A stretch of DNA of 64,000 nucleotides, taken from NCBI RefSeq assembly GCF_030450125.1, contig NZ_CP123923.1, forward strand, positions 124,001 to 188,000, written 5' to 3'. This document shows, piece after piece, positions 49,899-58,749 of this stretch. The stretch is from Streptomyces sp. WP-1 (lineage in GTDB: Bacteria > Actinomycetota > Actinomycetes > Streptomycetales > Streptomycetaceae). The notes under the pieces are model-generated. The model had not been told where the DNA came from, ran no database searches, and saw only the letters and a program-made list of their open reading frames with translations. Numbering within the stretch: position 1 is the stretch's first letter; the number at the start of each line of letters is the position of its first letter. The position numbers were made by a program, and so were the translations under genes.

Positions 49899-51131
49899 AT
49901 GGCGGCCATGACGAAAACGCAGGTGGGAGCGGCCGAAAGGCTCCTGCGAGAGATGGTTGACGGAGCGTCACCTGGGAGCGGACGTGGGCCGTTGGCGCGG
50001 GCTGCACGACGCGCTCGCCGGGCACCGGGGCACTCTGCCCGAGTTGCTTGCCGCGCCGCCGGTGCCGCCGGTGTCCGACGACACGCTCCGGGCTCCCGCG
50101 CCCCGCAGTGTCCACCGCGCGCTCGGCCCGCTCCTGGAGCACGCCGGGCCGCAGCATGCCACCGCCGCGTCGACCGCCCTGCCCGAGCGGATGACGACGG
50201 ACGTGCTCGCCGGTGGGCCGCTGCCGGGGGCCGCTCTCCTCACCGCCGTTGTCGACCGGCGTCCACAGCCGCCTCGGAGGGGCTGGCCTGGGCCGAGTCG
50301 GTGGAGCGCACGGTCTGGAGCCGTCCCGGCGGCGAGCCCGGGGACGTCCATCAGCGGCACCGCCGGCCGGGCCCCCGAGGAGGCGATCAAGCTTCTGGAG
50401 CGCGGTGACCATTTGTGGGCCTGGCCTGCGGGCACGCTGCTCTGCCTCGCGGACACCGAGGCGGTCGACGCCGTACTCCCCCGGCTCGGCCTCGACGGGT
50501 CCAGGCGTCGGCCGACCTCGCTGCGGTCGTCCGTGCCCGGCTCGACCGTGAAACGGCGCCGGACAAGCTCGTCCGGAAGCTGCGGAGTGCCCGGAGCGGC
50601 TCGCACGCACGTGATCTTGTCGCCTCCCTGGCGCCCGGCGAGCCCGTGGACTGGGCCGCCCACGCGCAGGAACCACTCCCCCACCGGCAGGACATCGTCC
50701 GCTAGGACGGTGCCTCCGATGAGGTACGGCTGCGGCATGCGGCGCTGGTGCCCGAACCGGGCCCCGACGGCCTGGCCGGCAGCACGCGGCTCACCCGGGA
50801 GCGGGCCCGGCACGCTCTGGGCGGCCGGTTCCGCTGAGCGCCGTCCACCCAGCTGGACGGCCTGCTCACGGCGGGGCTCCTCGGCGGCGCGGACCTGGTG
50901 CGCCTCGCGGCTCCGGCCGGGCTGCCGCTCGGCTGCCTGGGCAGCGCCGCACGGCGTACGGACGCACCGCCGGAGGCCGCCGAGGCCCGTAGCGTCCTCG
51001 CGGACCTCGTGCGCTCCGAACTCGGCACGGACCCCGGTGGCCCGGCACCGGGGGGCCGGGCGGCTGGCCGGACTCGATCCCGAGTGGGGTCCGGTGTCGA
51101 CGGCGGAAGCGCTGCTCGCCGAAAGGTGTGA
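49899..51131 (+). pseudogene. Decayed hypothetical gene with several frameshifts
   Basis: Protein-like pieces follow each other in different frames. From the ATG at 49899: MAAMTKTQVGAAERLLREMV. After a shift near 49955: ERHLGADVGRWRGLHDALAG, then PRSVHRALGPLLEHAGPQHA to about 50250. A piece around EEAIKLLERGDHLWAWPAG (50370-50500) follows. After another shift comes DLAAVVRARLDRETAPDKLV, up to a stop at 50703. Then EVRLRHAALVPEPGPDGLAG and a stop near 50838, and QLDGLLTAGLLGGADLVRLA to the stop at 51131. At least four disruptions occur. The intact parent resembles large repeat-containing Streptomyces proteins of unknown function. Confidence 0.7.
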
Positions 51132-51185
51132 AACACGCCGGTGGCCCTGCGTGAAGGGTGGAGGCCTGCTTCGTAGCATGATCCG

Positions 51186-52361
51186 GTGATCATGTCCGGC
51201 GGGCAATGTCGTCAGCAGCGGTGGTCGCGGCAGAGGTCGGCGTGTCGTCACCTGCTCGCCCTCTGTCTGCTCGGGGCCGGTGCGGTGGTTCTCGCGGCGT
51301 GCGCGTTCCGTGGCGGCTCCGGGAATTCGGCTGCCACCGGGACGGCCCGGCCCCCCGCGCGGCCGGCCGGGACCCCGGCGTCCGGTGCGCCGGCGGCGCC
51401 GCTCCCCCGAGGGGTCGTACACATCGCCGCCGTGGGGGACGTCGTCATGGGCACGCTGCCGGACAGCCTGCCGCCGGACGACGGCGCCTCGTTCTTCGAC
51501 CCCGTCGACGACCTGCTCACCGGGGATGTGGTGCTCGGGAACCTGGAAGGCACGCTCACCACCGGTGGCTCCAGCAAGTGCGAGTACATCGACGGCCCGA
51601 ACTGCTTCGCGTTCCACGCCCCGCCGTCCTACGGCCACCGGCTCGCACAGGCCGGGTTCACGGTCATGAACACGGCGAACAATCACATCGACGACTTCGG
51701 GGCGGAGGGGCGGCGCGAGACGTTCGCGGCGCTGCGTTCCGCGCGGGTGCGGTTCACCGGGCGGCTCGGCCAGATCACCGTCCAGCGGGTGCGCGGCATC
51801 AGGGTCGCGCTGATCGGGTTCGCCCCCGACCGCGGGGCGAACGACCTGACCGACATCCCCGCCGCGCGGCGGCTCACCGCCCGCGCCGCGGCGATGGCGG
51901 ACGTCGTGATCGTCACGATGCACGCCGGTGCGGAGGGTTCGGACCGCACCCACGTAGAACCCGGCACCGAGTACTTCCTCGGCGAGAACCGGGGCGACAG
52001 CTACCGCTTCAGCCACGCCGTGATCGACGCCGGGGCGGACCTCGTCGTGGGCAGCGGCCCGCACGTGATGCGCGGAATGGAGTTCTACAAGGGGCGGCTG
52101 ATCGCCTACAGCCTGGGCAACTTCACCGGCTACAAGGTGCTCGGTCTCGGCGGCAACCTCTCCACCAGCGGCGTCCTTCAGGTCGACCTCCGCGCCGACG
52201 GCACCTATGTGTCCGGGCAGCTGCGCCCGACCCGGATCGTGCCGCCCGGCACACCGGAGCCGGGCGGCGAGGCGATCGACCTCGTCTCCGGGGTGTCGGA
52301 GGAGGACTTCGGCCCGCACGCCGCCCGCATCTCGGCGGAGGGGACGATCCGGCGGCCGTAG
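51186..52361 (+). CDS. CapA-family lipoprotein (poly-gamma-glutamate synthesis/metallophosphatase type)
   Basis: 391 residues from a GTG at 51186 (an ATG at 51192 is possible). A lipobox-type LAAC (Cys near 39) and a Pro/Ala/Gly linker precede the CapA domain (about 78-391). Metal-site segments are AAVGDVVMG, LGNLEGTLTT, NTANNHIDDFGAEG, VIVTMHAGAE, VVGSGPHVMRGMEFYKGRLIAYSLGNF. CapA relatives are linked to poly-gamma-glutamate capsule, but many actinobacterial members stand alone, as here, without CapB or CapC. Confidence 0.9.
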   Translation: MIMSGGQCRQQRWSRQRSACRHLLALCLLGAGAVVLAACAFRGGSGNSAATGTARPPARPAGTPASGAPAAPLPRGVVHIAAVGDVVMGTLPDSLPPDDGASFFDPVDDLLTGDVVLGNLEGTLTTGGSSKCEYIDGPNCFAFHAPPSYGHRLAQAGFTVMNTANNHIDDFGAEGRRETFAALRSARVRFTGRLGQITVQRVRGIRVALIGFAPDRGANDLTDIPAARRLTARAAAMADVVIVTMHAGAEGSDRTHVEPGTEYFLGENRGDSYRFSHAVIDAGADLVVGSGPHVMRGMEFYKGRLIAYSLGNFTGYKVLGLGGNLSTSGVLQVDLRADGTYVSGQLRPTRIVPPGTPEPGGEAIDLVSGVSEEDFGPHAARISAEGTIRRP

Positions 52362-52468
52362 CCCCGCACGGCCCGCGTCACTCTCCTGCCTCACCTGAGT
52401 CATCAACGCGGCCGGCGAGGGTATGCGAAAGGCTCCCCGTCGTTCGTAACGAAAGTGGTGCCACTGCC

Positions 52469-52960
52469 ATGGCCGAGACCCAGGACGTCGTCGAGCTGAT
52501 CCTCAAGGACCACCGGCGCATGGAGGATCTGTTCCATCTGATGCGCAGCGTCGAGGCCGACCGGGCGGCCGCGCTCCAAGAGTTCGCGGGTCTGCTGATC
52601 GCCCACGCGCAGGCCGAGGAGGCCGAGGTCTATCCCGCGCTGAAGCGGTACAAGCACATCGACGACGAAGAGGTGGAGCACGGCGAGCACGAGCACGACG
52701 AGGGCAACCAAGCTCTTCTGGACCTCCTGGAGGTGGCGGAGGTCGGCTCCGAGGAGTGGGACTCCAAGCTGGAGGCGCTGGTGGAAGCCGTCAACCACCA
52801 CACCGACGAGGAGGAGCGCACCATCCTCAACGGCGCGCGCGAGAACGTGGCGATGGAGCGGCGCGAGGAGCTGGGAGCGGCGTTCCGGGAGGAGCGCGGG
52901 CGCCGGCTGAAGGCCGACTGCGGGTCGGTCGACAACGTGCGCCGCGTCGTCCACTCCTGA
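52469..52960 (+). CDS. Hemerythrin HHE-domain protein (copy 1)
   Basis: 163 residues from the ATG at 52469. The di-iron ligands appear in order: LKDHRRMEDL (His), LIAHAQAEEAEVYP (His and Glu), EHGEHEHDEGN (His) and NHHTDEEERTIL (His, Glu). The four-helix bundle fills the protein. HHE proteins bind O2, NO or iron, or repair Fe-S clusters. Its last 20 residues (CGSVDNVRRVVHS) resemble the end of the second hemerythrin at 58750-59247 (CGSLANVHRVVRT), so the two are paralogues. Confidence 0.92.
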   Translation: MAETQDVVELILKDHRRMEDLFHLMRSVEADRAAALQEFAGLLIAHAQAEEAEVYPALKRYKHIDDEEVEHGEHEHDEGNQALLDLLEVAEVGSEEWDSKLEALVEAVNHHTDEEERTILNGARENVAMERREELGAAFREERGRRLKADCGSVDNVRRVVHS

Positions 52961-52993
52961 GCGCACCCCGGCGTGGGAGGTCCCGCGCCGGTT

Positions 52994-53019
52994 CGGGCCC
53001 ACCACTCGTGGTGGGCCCG
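52994..53019. terminator. Bidirectional terminator with U tract
   Basis: CGGGCCCACCAC and its complement (52994-53005 and 53008-53019) form an 11-12 bp stem with a tight loop, followed by TTTT on the plus strand, between convergent genes. Confidence 0.85.
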
Positions 53020-53022
53020 TTT

Positions 53023-54117
53023 TCAGGGTGTGCCGTCCGGTGGTTCCTCGTGCCGGGGCTCGGGTGGCCGCTCGAAACGCACGCTGACCTTCTGGAACCC
53101 CTTGAACGCCTCGGTGGCGGCGTACGACCGGTAGGCGCGGCGGTCGGCCGCGCTCAGCCGCACCCGGTCGGTGAACGGCGTGAGCAGGCTGCGGGGCCAC
53201 AGTCGCATGACCCGTACGGCGCCCGCCTCGGCCGTCGCGACGAAGATCAGGGCTCCGACGTAGAGCCAGGCGAGCAGGCCCAGGACGATGCCGAACATGC
53301 CGTAGGTGGCGGTGGCGCCGCGCAGCACATGGCTGACGTAGTAGGAGCCCACCCACTGCAGCACCTGCCAGGCGAGGGCGCCGCCCAGGGCCACGCCCGC
53401 GAGTCGGCGCAGCGGCAGGGTCCGCTGGGTCAGCAGCCGGTAGCTCAGAAGCAGCAGAAAGGCGTTCAGGCACACGGACCCCGCGCTCGCGGCGATCCAG
53501 CTTCCGCCCCTCAGGCGCACGCCGAACAGGTAGCTCTGCGCGGCCACCGCCGACAGCAGGGTGGACGCGCACAGCCCGACCGCGAGGAGCAGCAGGAACA
53601 CCAGCCCCTTCAGCCGCGAGCGGAGCGGGTCCGGGCGGGCGTGCCGGGGGACCGCCCAGATCTTGTTGAGGGCGTACTGCGCGGCCTGGGCGACACCGAG
53701 CGAGCCGTAGACGCTGCCCACGATGCCCGCGCCGAGGACGACTCCGCTGCCGTGGAAGGAGTGGATGTTGTGCCCGAGCTGGTCGCCGATGACCGGGAAC
53801 TCGCTCAGCGCGGAGTCCATGACCCGCTGCTGGAGCGCCGGATCGCCGCTGAGGATGGTGCTCAGGACGGCGACCAGGATCAGGAGCAGCGGGAAGAGCG
53901 AGAGGAAGCCGTAGTAGGCGAGCAGCGCCGCGAGGTACGCGGCCTGATCGTCGTAGAACTTGTACACGACGGCGAGCGGCAGGCCCACCCACTTGTGGCG
54001 CCGTTGGAAGCCGTCGACGCGTTCGAGGAATTTCCTGCCCTGTGCCCGGTTCGCACCGGGGCGGAGGGCCGTGGTGGTTCCGGGCGGTATCCGCCTGGAT
54101 CCGGACAGCGGCTGCAT
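53023..54117 (-). CDS. YihY/BrkB-family inner membrane protein
   Basis: 364 residues from the ATG at 54117, with GAGGAG upstream. Six hydrophobic helices are visible. Family segments are DDQAAYLAALLAYYGFLSLFPLLLIL, GSVYGSLGVAQAAQYALNKIW and YGMFGIVLGLLAWLYVGALIFV. A cytoplasmic C-terminal tail of about 60 charged residues follows. The precise function is unknown; in actinobacteria the gene often accompanies stress genes, as here. Confidence 0.92.
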   Translation of the reverse strand: MQPLSGSRRIPPGTTTALRPGANRAQGRKFLERVDGFQRRHKWVGLPLAVVYKFYDDQAAYLAALLAYYGFLSLFPLLLILVAVLSTILSGDPALQQRVMDSALSEFPVIGDQLGHNIHSFHGSGVVLGAGIVGSVYGSLGVAQAAQYALNKIWAVPRHARPDPLRSRLKGLVFLLLLAVGLCASTLLSAVAAQSYLFGVRLRGGSWIAASAGSVCLNAFLLLLSYRLLTQRTLPLRRLAGVALGGALAWQVLQWVGSYYVSHVLRGATATYGMFGIVLGLLAWLYVGALIFVATAEAGAVRVMRLWPRSLLTPFTDRVRLSAADRRAYRSYAATEAFKGFQKVSVRFERPPEPRHEEPPDGTP

Positions 54118-54316
54118 GGGAACCACTCCTCGGTTGTCCGCACCGCGCTCGGGGAAGTCTGCGCACACGGGTGCAGTGTCAGGAGTCTCCCGCCGCCCGG
54201 CCCCGAAACGGGAAGTAGGGACCATTGGCCCCGCATACGCCGACCCATCCGGGATATGCGGAAGCACGTGAGGGCCCCGCACCGGGGTCGCACAGCGGAA
54301 CGGAAGGAACAATCTC

Positions 54317-54580
54317 GTGGGCATCATCGCCTGGATCCTGATCGGCCTCATCGCGGGCGCCATCGCGAAGGCACTGACCCCCGGCAAGGACCCGGGCGGC
54401 TGCCTGGTGACGATGCTGATCGGCATCGTGGGCGGGCTGCTGGGCGGCTGGCTGGGCAAGGTGATCTTCGGCGTCCACTCGATCAACGGCTTCTTCAGCC
54501 TCTCGACCTGGATCGCGGCGGTCGTGGGTTCCGTGATCGTGCTGCTGCTCTACCGGGTGGTGACAGGGCGCTCGCGCTGA
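54317..54580 (+). CDS. GlsB/YeaQ/YmgE-family small membrane protein
   Basis: 87 residues from a GTG after GGAAGGAA. Three hydrophobic segments with glycine zippers (GIIAWILIGLIAGAIAKAL, GCLVTMLIGIVGGLLGGWLG, SLSTWIAAVVGSVIVLLLYR) match the transglycosylase-associated family, which is induced in general stress. It diverges from the YihY gene over 199 bp. Confidence 0.92.
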   Translation: MGIIAWILIGLIAGAIAKALTPGKDPGGCLVTMLIGIVGGLLGGWLGKVIFGVHSINGFFSLSTWIAAVVGSVIVLLLYRVVTGRSR

Positions 54581-54590
54581 CGGCGTACGC

Positions 54591-54621
54591 AAGGGGCGGC
54601 TTCCTCGGGGAGCCGCCCCTT
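54591..54621. terminator. Convergent hairpin terminator
   Basis: Perfect 11-bp arms AAGGGGCGGCT (54591-54601) and its complement (54611-54621) with a 9-nt loop, followed by a short T run. Confidence 0.8.
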
Positions 54622-54649
54622 TCGTGTGCGTGGACGTTCCGGGTACCGG

Positions 54650-55519
54650 TCAGCCGGGCTGTCCGGTGAAGAAGTCCGCGAGGGAGGCCGCGAGCGCTTC
54701 CGGAGCCTCTTCGGCCACGTGGTGTCCGGCGTCGATGCCGTGGCCGCGCGCATCCGGCGCCCACCGGCGCCAGATCTTCACCGGGTCCCCGTAGAGGTCT
54801 TCGAGGTCGTCCCGGCGCGACCAGAGGATCAGCGCGGGGCACCGGATCAGTGTCCCGGCGGCACGGTCCGCCTCCTCGTGCCGCCGGTCGACGGTGAGGC
54901 CGGCCCGGTAGTCCTCCAGCATCGCGCGCACCACGTCGGGGTTCCTGGTGGCCGAGCGCCACTCCTCGTAGTTCTCCCGTCCCATGCTCCGGGGGTCGCC
55001 TCGGTACCAGCTGTCCGGGTCGGCGTCGATGACCCGCTCGGGGATGTCCGGCTGGGCGAAGAAGAACCAGTGCCACCACTGGGTGGCGAACCGGGCCGTG
55101 ATGCGCGAGAGGTGCTCGGTGACGGGCAGGCAGTCGATGAACGCCGCCCTGGAGACCGTGTCGGGATGATCGAGCGCGAGACGCAGTGCGACGGCGCCTC
55201 CGCGGTCGTGTCCGGCGAGTGCGAACCGGGTATGGCCGAGGGCGCGCAGCACCTCGACCACGTCACCGGCGACGGCCCGCTTGGAGTACCCGGCGTGGTC
55301 CGCCGTGGGCGTCGGGCCGGTGGACCGGCCGTATCCCCGGAGGTCGGGACAGACCACGGTGAAACCGCTCCGGACGAGGAGCGGGGCGACACGATGCCAG
55401 GTCGCGGAGGTCCGGGGGTGGCCGTGCAGCAGCACCACCGGCGGCCCTTCCCCGCCGTGGCGGACGAGGATCGACGCTTCGTCCAGCCGCACCCGCCTGG
55501 TCTCGAAATCCTCGAACAC
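54650..55519 (-). CDS. Alpha/beta hydrolase (haloacetate dehalogenase/epoxide hydrolase-like)
   Basis: 289 residues from a GTG at 55519 behind GGGGAGG. The oxyanion segment VVLLHGHPRTSATWH (28-42), CPDLRGYGRS (57-66) and the nucleophile elbow LAGHDRGG with Asp105 instead of Ser point to the dehalogenase/epoxide hydrolase group. The WYRGDPRSMGRENYEEW stretch belongs to the cap domain. DAGHHVAEEAPE near 268 gives the catalytic His. The substrate is uncertain. It stands alone, convergent with the GlsB-type gene. Confidence 0.9.
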   Translation of the reverse strand: MFEDFETRRVRLDEASILVRHGGEGPPVVLLHGHPRTSATWHRVAPLLVRSGFTVVCPDLRGYGRSTGPTPTADHAGYSKRAVAGDVVEVLRALGHTRFALAGHDRGGAVALRLALDHPDTVSRAAFIDCLPVTEHLSRITARFATQWWHWFFFAQPDIPERVIDADPDSWYRGDPRSMGRENYEEWRSATRNPDVVRAMLEDYRAGLTVDRRHEEADRAAGTLIRCPALILWSRRDDLEDLYGDPVKIWRRWAPDARGHGIDAGHHVAEEAPEALAASLADFFTGQPG

Positions 55520-55888
55520 GCCCCGGCCTCCCCTGCTCGTCACCGCACCGTCCACCGCGCCGATCGGTCCAGGACACATGCCCCCGCAGGCGCCATGGAC
55601 ACAACCCGCCCGCTCGGACGGTCCGCTGCCACGGACGGTCCGCTGCCACGGGCGGGCCCGGCCGTCGGGTGTGGCGCGGCTCGTGGCAGGAAGGAGCTCG
55701 TGGCAGGAAGGAGGGGAAGCCCCCCACGCCGACCCGCACGGCCTGACCCTCGCGCGCCGCTCGGAGTGCGCGTTCCCCCGGCGGGAGTCACGGGTATCGG
55801 GGGCGTGACCGCTCGTACGCAGGCAGAATCGGTGCCGGGGGCGGCGGGGTTTCAGGCGAGGTCTTCAGGAAGGGGAAGGTGAACGGCC
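55520..55888. other. Divergent intergenic region with short tandem duplications
   Basis: 369 bp between the hydrolase and the phosphatase genes. It has no supported gene. It holds two pairs of 17-bp tandem copies: GGACGGTCCGCTGCCAC at 55616-55632 and 55633-55649, and GCTCGTGGCAGGAAGGA at 55679-55695 and 55696-55712. Confidence 0.6.
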
Positions 55889-57637
55889 ATGGTGGAGGCG
55901 GAGAGCGCGCGGACCGAGCCGGAGCGGCCCGCGGCAGGCTTCGCCCCGCGCCTCATGCCGGCGCTGGAGGCCATCGGGGCGGGCGCCTACGTCACGGACG
56001 CGCAAGGTCTCATCGTCGCCGCCAACCACCGGGCCGAGGACCTTCTGGGCCGCCCTGCCGGGGAACTGGTCGGACATGACGCGCACGATCTGCTGCACCG
56101 CGGGCCGCAGGGCCAGCGGCTGCCCGCGACACAGTGCGGCATGCGGCAGGCGTTCCTCGCGAGGATCCCGGCCCAGGGCGGCGAGGAGTACTTCGCGCGC
56201 GGCGACGGCTCCCTGCTCCCCGTCTCCTGGACCATCACGCCGTACGACACCGGTGGCCGAGGCGCCGACACGCTGGTCCTCTTCTACACCCTCGGGCAGG
56301 ACCCTGGCGCGGGCTCCCGTCCGGGGCGGGCGGCGAAAACGCTGAGCGACTTCGAGCGGCTCGCCCTCCTCGCCGAGACCACCACCCAGCTGACGTCCAC
56401 CTTCGACGTCGAGGAGGCGCTGCGGCGGCTGGTGGGCCTGGTCCTGCCGCGCCTGGCGGACTGGGCCGTGATCGATCTGATCACGGAGCGCGACGAGGTG
56501 TGGCGCACCGCGGTGGTCCAGGCCGACGGCGACGCCCTGGTCCACCACGAGGACCTCGAAGGGCCCATGCCGCCCGTCCCGGAGGAGTCGCTGATGCCCC
56601 TGTCGAAGGCGCTGCGCGGCGTCGCCTCCGCGGTGGCCGGCCCCGACACCTACCGCGATCCCCCGGATTCCGGCATCACGGCCGAGCAGCACCGTCTCTT
56701 CGAGGTCTCCGGCATCCACTCCGCGGCGATGGCGCCCTTGCGCAGCCCCCGGGACGTGCTGGGGGCCCTCACGCTCGGCCGTACCGAGGAGTCCGGCGCC
56801 TTCACCGTCGCCGACCTGCCCCTGCTGGAGGACATCGCCCGCCGCGCCGGCCTCGCCCTGGACAACGCCCGGCTCTACCAGCGCCAGCGCAAGGTCGCCG
56901 AGACCATGCAGAACCATCTGCTGCCCCAGATGCCGCGCGTGCCCGGTCTGCAGATGACCGTCCGCTATCTGCCCGCCCCCGACGCCTCGCAGGTCGGCGG
57001 CGACTGGTACGACGCCTTCACGCTGCCCGACGGTGCCACCGCGCTGGCCGTCGGCGATGTCGTCGGCCACGACCTGGAGGCCGCCGCCGGTATGGCGCAG
57101 CTGCGCAACATGCTCCGCGCGTACGCCTGGTCGCAGGAGGGTCCTCCCAGCCGGGTCGTCGAACGCCTCGACGAGGCGATCATGCCGATCACCGACGTCC
57201 CCATGGCCACCCTCATCCTCGCCCGGGTGACCCGTACCGACGACGGCCACTGGGAGCTGTCCTGGACCAATGCCGGTCACCCACCGCCCCTGCTCATCAC
57301 ACGTGACGGACTGGCTCGCTTCCTCACCGGCGGTCACGGGCTCCTGCTCGGCACGGGCGTGCCCACGTCGCGCCCCGACGACACCCTCCGACTGCCCGCG
57401 GGTTCCACCCTCGTGCTCTACACCGACGGTCTCATCGAGAGACCCGGCCACACCCTCGACGACGGCCTGGACCGGCTGCGCCAGCACGCCGCCGCCCTCG
57501 CCCACCGCCCCCTGCCCTCCTTCACGGACCAACTCCTGCACCGCGTCCACCCACCGGGTCTCGACGACGTCGCCCTCCTCACCCTGCGCACGCCCGCACG
57601 AGCGCACAGCCGCCCGGCCCCGCCGAGGGACGGGTAG
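55889..57637 (+). CDS. PAS-GAF-PP2C (SpoIIE-type) serine phosphatase
   Basis: 582 residues from an ATG with GGGGAAGG upstream. A PAS domain (about 22-140: GAYVTDAQGLIVAANHRAEDLLGRPAGEL), a GAF domain (150-330: TSTFDVEEALRRLVGLVLPRLADW, LFEVSGIHSAAMAPL) and a SpoIIE-like PP2C domain (345-575) are in order. Metal-site segments are SQVGGDWYDAF, AVGDVVGHD, NAGHPPPLL and LVLYTDGLIE. Such phosphatases act on anti-anti-sigma factors. No RsbW kinase domain is fused. It probably signals stress to a SigB-like sigma factor encoded elsewhere. Confidence 0.93.
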   Translation: MVEAESARTEPERPAAGFAPRLMPALEAIGAGAYVTDAQGLIVAANHRAEDLLGRPAGELVGHDAHDLLHRGPQGQRLPATQCGMRQAFLARIPAQGGEEYFARGDGSLLPVSWTITPYDTGGRGADTLVLFYTLGQDPGAGSRPGRAAKTLSDFERLALLAETTTQLTSTFDVEEALRRLVGLVLPRLADWAVIDLITERDEVWRTAVVQADGDALVHHEDLEGPMPPVPEESLMPLSKALRGVASAVAGPDTYRDPPDSGITAEQHRLFEVSGIHSAAMAPLRSPRDVLGALTLGRTEESGAFTVADLPLLEDIARRAGLALDNARLYQRQRKVAETMQNHLLPQMPRVPGLQMTVRYLPAPDASQVGGDWYDAFTLPDGATALAVGDVVGHDLEAAAGMAQLRNMLRAYAWSQEGPPSRVVERLDEAIMPITDVPMATLILARVTRTDDGHWELSWTNAGHPPPLLITRDGLARFLTGGHGLLLGTGVPTSRPDDTLRLPAGSTLVLYTDGLIERPGHTLDDGLDRLRQHAAALAHRPLPSFTDQLLHRVHPPGLDDVALLTLRTPARAHSRPAPPRDG

Positions 57638-57767
57638 CCGCGTCCGGTCCCCGGTGAGGGGCCCTTGCCGGCGGCCGGCCGCGAGTCCGGTGGAGTGGAA
57701 CCCGGACGAGTGATTCGGGCGAGTGGGCGGGGCGTGCGCGGGCAGAGCGCATTCTGAGGGGACAGTG

Positions 57768-58238
57768 ATGACGTCCCCGCCCTGCTGCTTCTCCGAAAGG
57801 GGTGTCACGGCCATGGCCGACGATGCCTTGTTGTTCCTTCTGCCCGAGCGTCACCCGCGTCTGGGGGCGGCCCTGTCGGCGGTCGGCGACCTGGAGTGCG
57901 CCGAGAGTCCCGCGGTCCGTGGCTGGCTCCACGCGCACGGGACGCCGGCTTCCTCCGAGCGCGTCAGGATCGTCCCGGCGGGCTCCGAAGTGCTCATCCC
58001 CGAGGACGCGGAGCGGCTGCCGGTCCCCCTCGGCGAGGAGGAGACGCTGCGGGTCGAGCACGCGTGCGCGCCCGCGTCCCTGACGGACATGGAGTCCGAG
58101 CTGCTCAGCTTCCGGGACACCACCCAGGACTGGCAGTCGCTGGTGCACCGCGCCCTCACCGCCGGCATCCCCGAGCCGCGCATCGCCCAGCTCACCGGCC
58201 TGGATCCGCAGGACATCGTCCAGGCCGTCGGCGAGTGA
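57768..58238 (+). CDS. Hypothetical protein
   Basis: 156 residues from the ATG at 57768 with AGGGGA upstream; an ATG at 57813 (MADDALLFLLPERHP...) is the alternative. I do not recognise the family. It has no signal peptide or membrane helix. The C-terminus (LVHRALTAGIPEPRIAQLTGLDPQDIVQAV) resembles a helix-turn-helix. It lies 131 bp behind the PP2C phosphatase on the same strand and converges with the DUF2267 gene. Confidence 0.7.
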   Translation: MTSPPCCFSERGVTAMADDALLFLLPERHPRLGAALSAVGDLECAESPAVRGWLHAHGTPASSERVRIVPAGSEVLIPEDAERLPVPLGEEETLRVEHACAPASLTDMESELLSFRDTTQDWQSLVHRALTAGIPEPRIAQLTGLDPQDIVQAVGE

Positions 58239-58267
58239 CCCGGGGCGCCCGCCGACGGCGCCCCGGG
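58239..58267. terminator. Convergent hairpin terminator
   Basis: Perfect 11-bp arms CCCGGGGCGCC (58239-58249) and complement (58257-58267) with a 7-nt loop immediately after the stop. Confidence 0.75.
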
Positions 58268-58290
58268 CCTCGTCCCGCCCGTCCCGCCGG

Positions 58291-58683
58291 TCATCCGGGG
58301 TCGGTGCAACCGAACAGACCCGCGTGCCCCGGCGGCAGTTGGGTGAGCAGCCGGCGCAGCAGCGCATGGTCCGCGGCATCGGCCAGGGTGGGCAGTACGG
58401 CGTCGATCTCGCGCCTGGCCTCGGCCACGTCCTCGTTGCTGTGCTCGGCCACGGCCCGGACGAACGACGCGGGTGACAGCGGTTCGCTGGCCGGCTCGGC
58501 CGCGGTCAGCAGCGGCCCGCATCCCTCGGGGAGCAGGGCGGCCAGGTCCGTGCGGTCGTCGCCCACCAGGTGGGCGCCGAGGACCTCCAGCACGTTCCGT
58601 ACGGCCCTGGCTCCCTGTTGCGGGCTGTCGTAGCGTGCGCGTTCGTTGACCTGGGTGATGAAGGTGTCCAGGTTCCATTCCAT
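58291..58683 (-). CDS. DUF2267 domain protein
   Basis: 130 residues. MEWNLDTFITQVNERARYDSPQQGARAVRNVLEVLGAHLVGDDRTDLAALLPEG is the family pattern, and the second half (PASFVRAVAEHSNEDVAEARREIDAVLPTLADA) is the same module repeated. DUF2267 proteins occur with stress and hemerythrin genes in actinobacteria; the biochemical role is unknown. It follows the second hemerythrin by 66 bp on the same strand, so they may be co-transcribed. Confidence 0.88.
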   Translation of the reverse strand: MEWNLDTFITQVNERARYDSPQQGARAVRNVLEVLGAHLVGDDRTDLAALLPEGCGPLLTAAEPASEPLSPASFVRAVAEHSNEDVAEARREIDAVLPTLADAADHALLRRLLTQLPPGHAGLFGCTDPG

Positions 58684-58749
58684 GGTGGCTCCTGTCGTAG
58701 GTCTGTCCCCCCGTGGCGGTCCGGCTCGTCCTGCCGGTGCGCATCGGTG

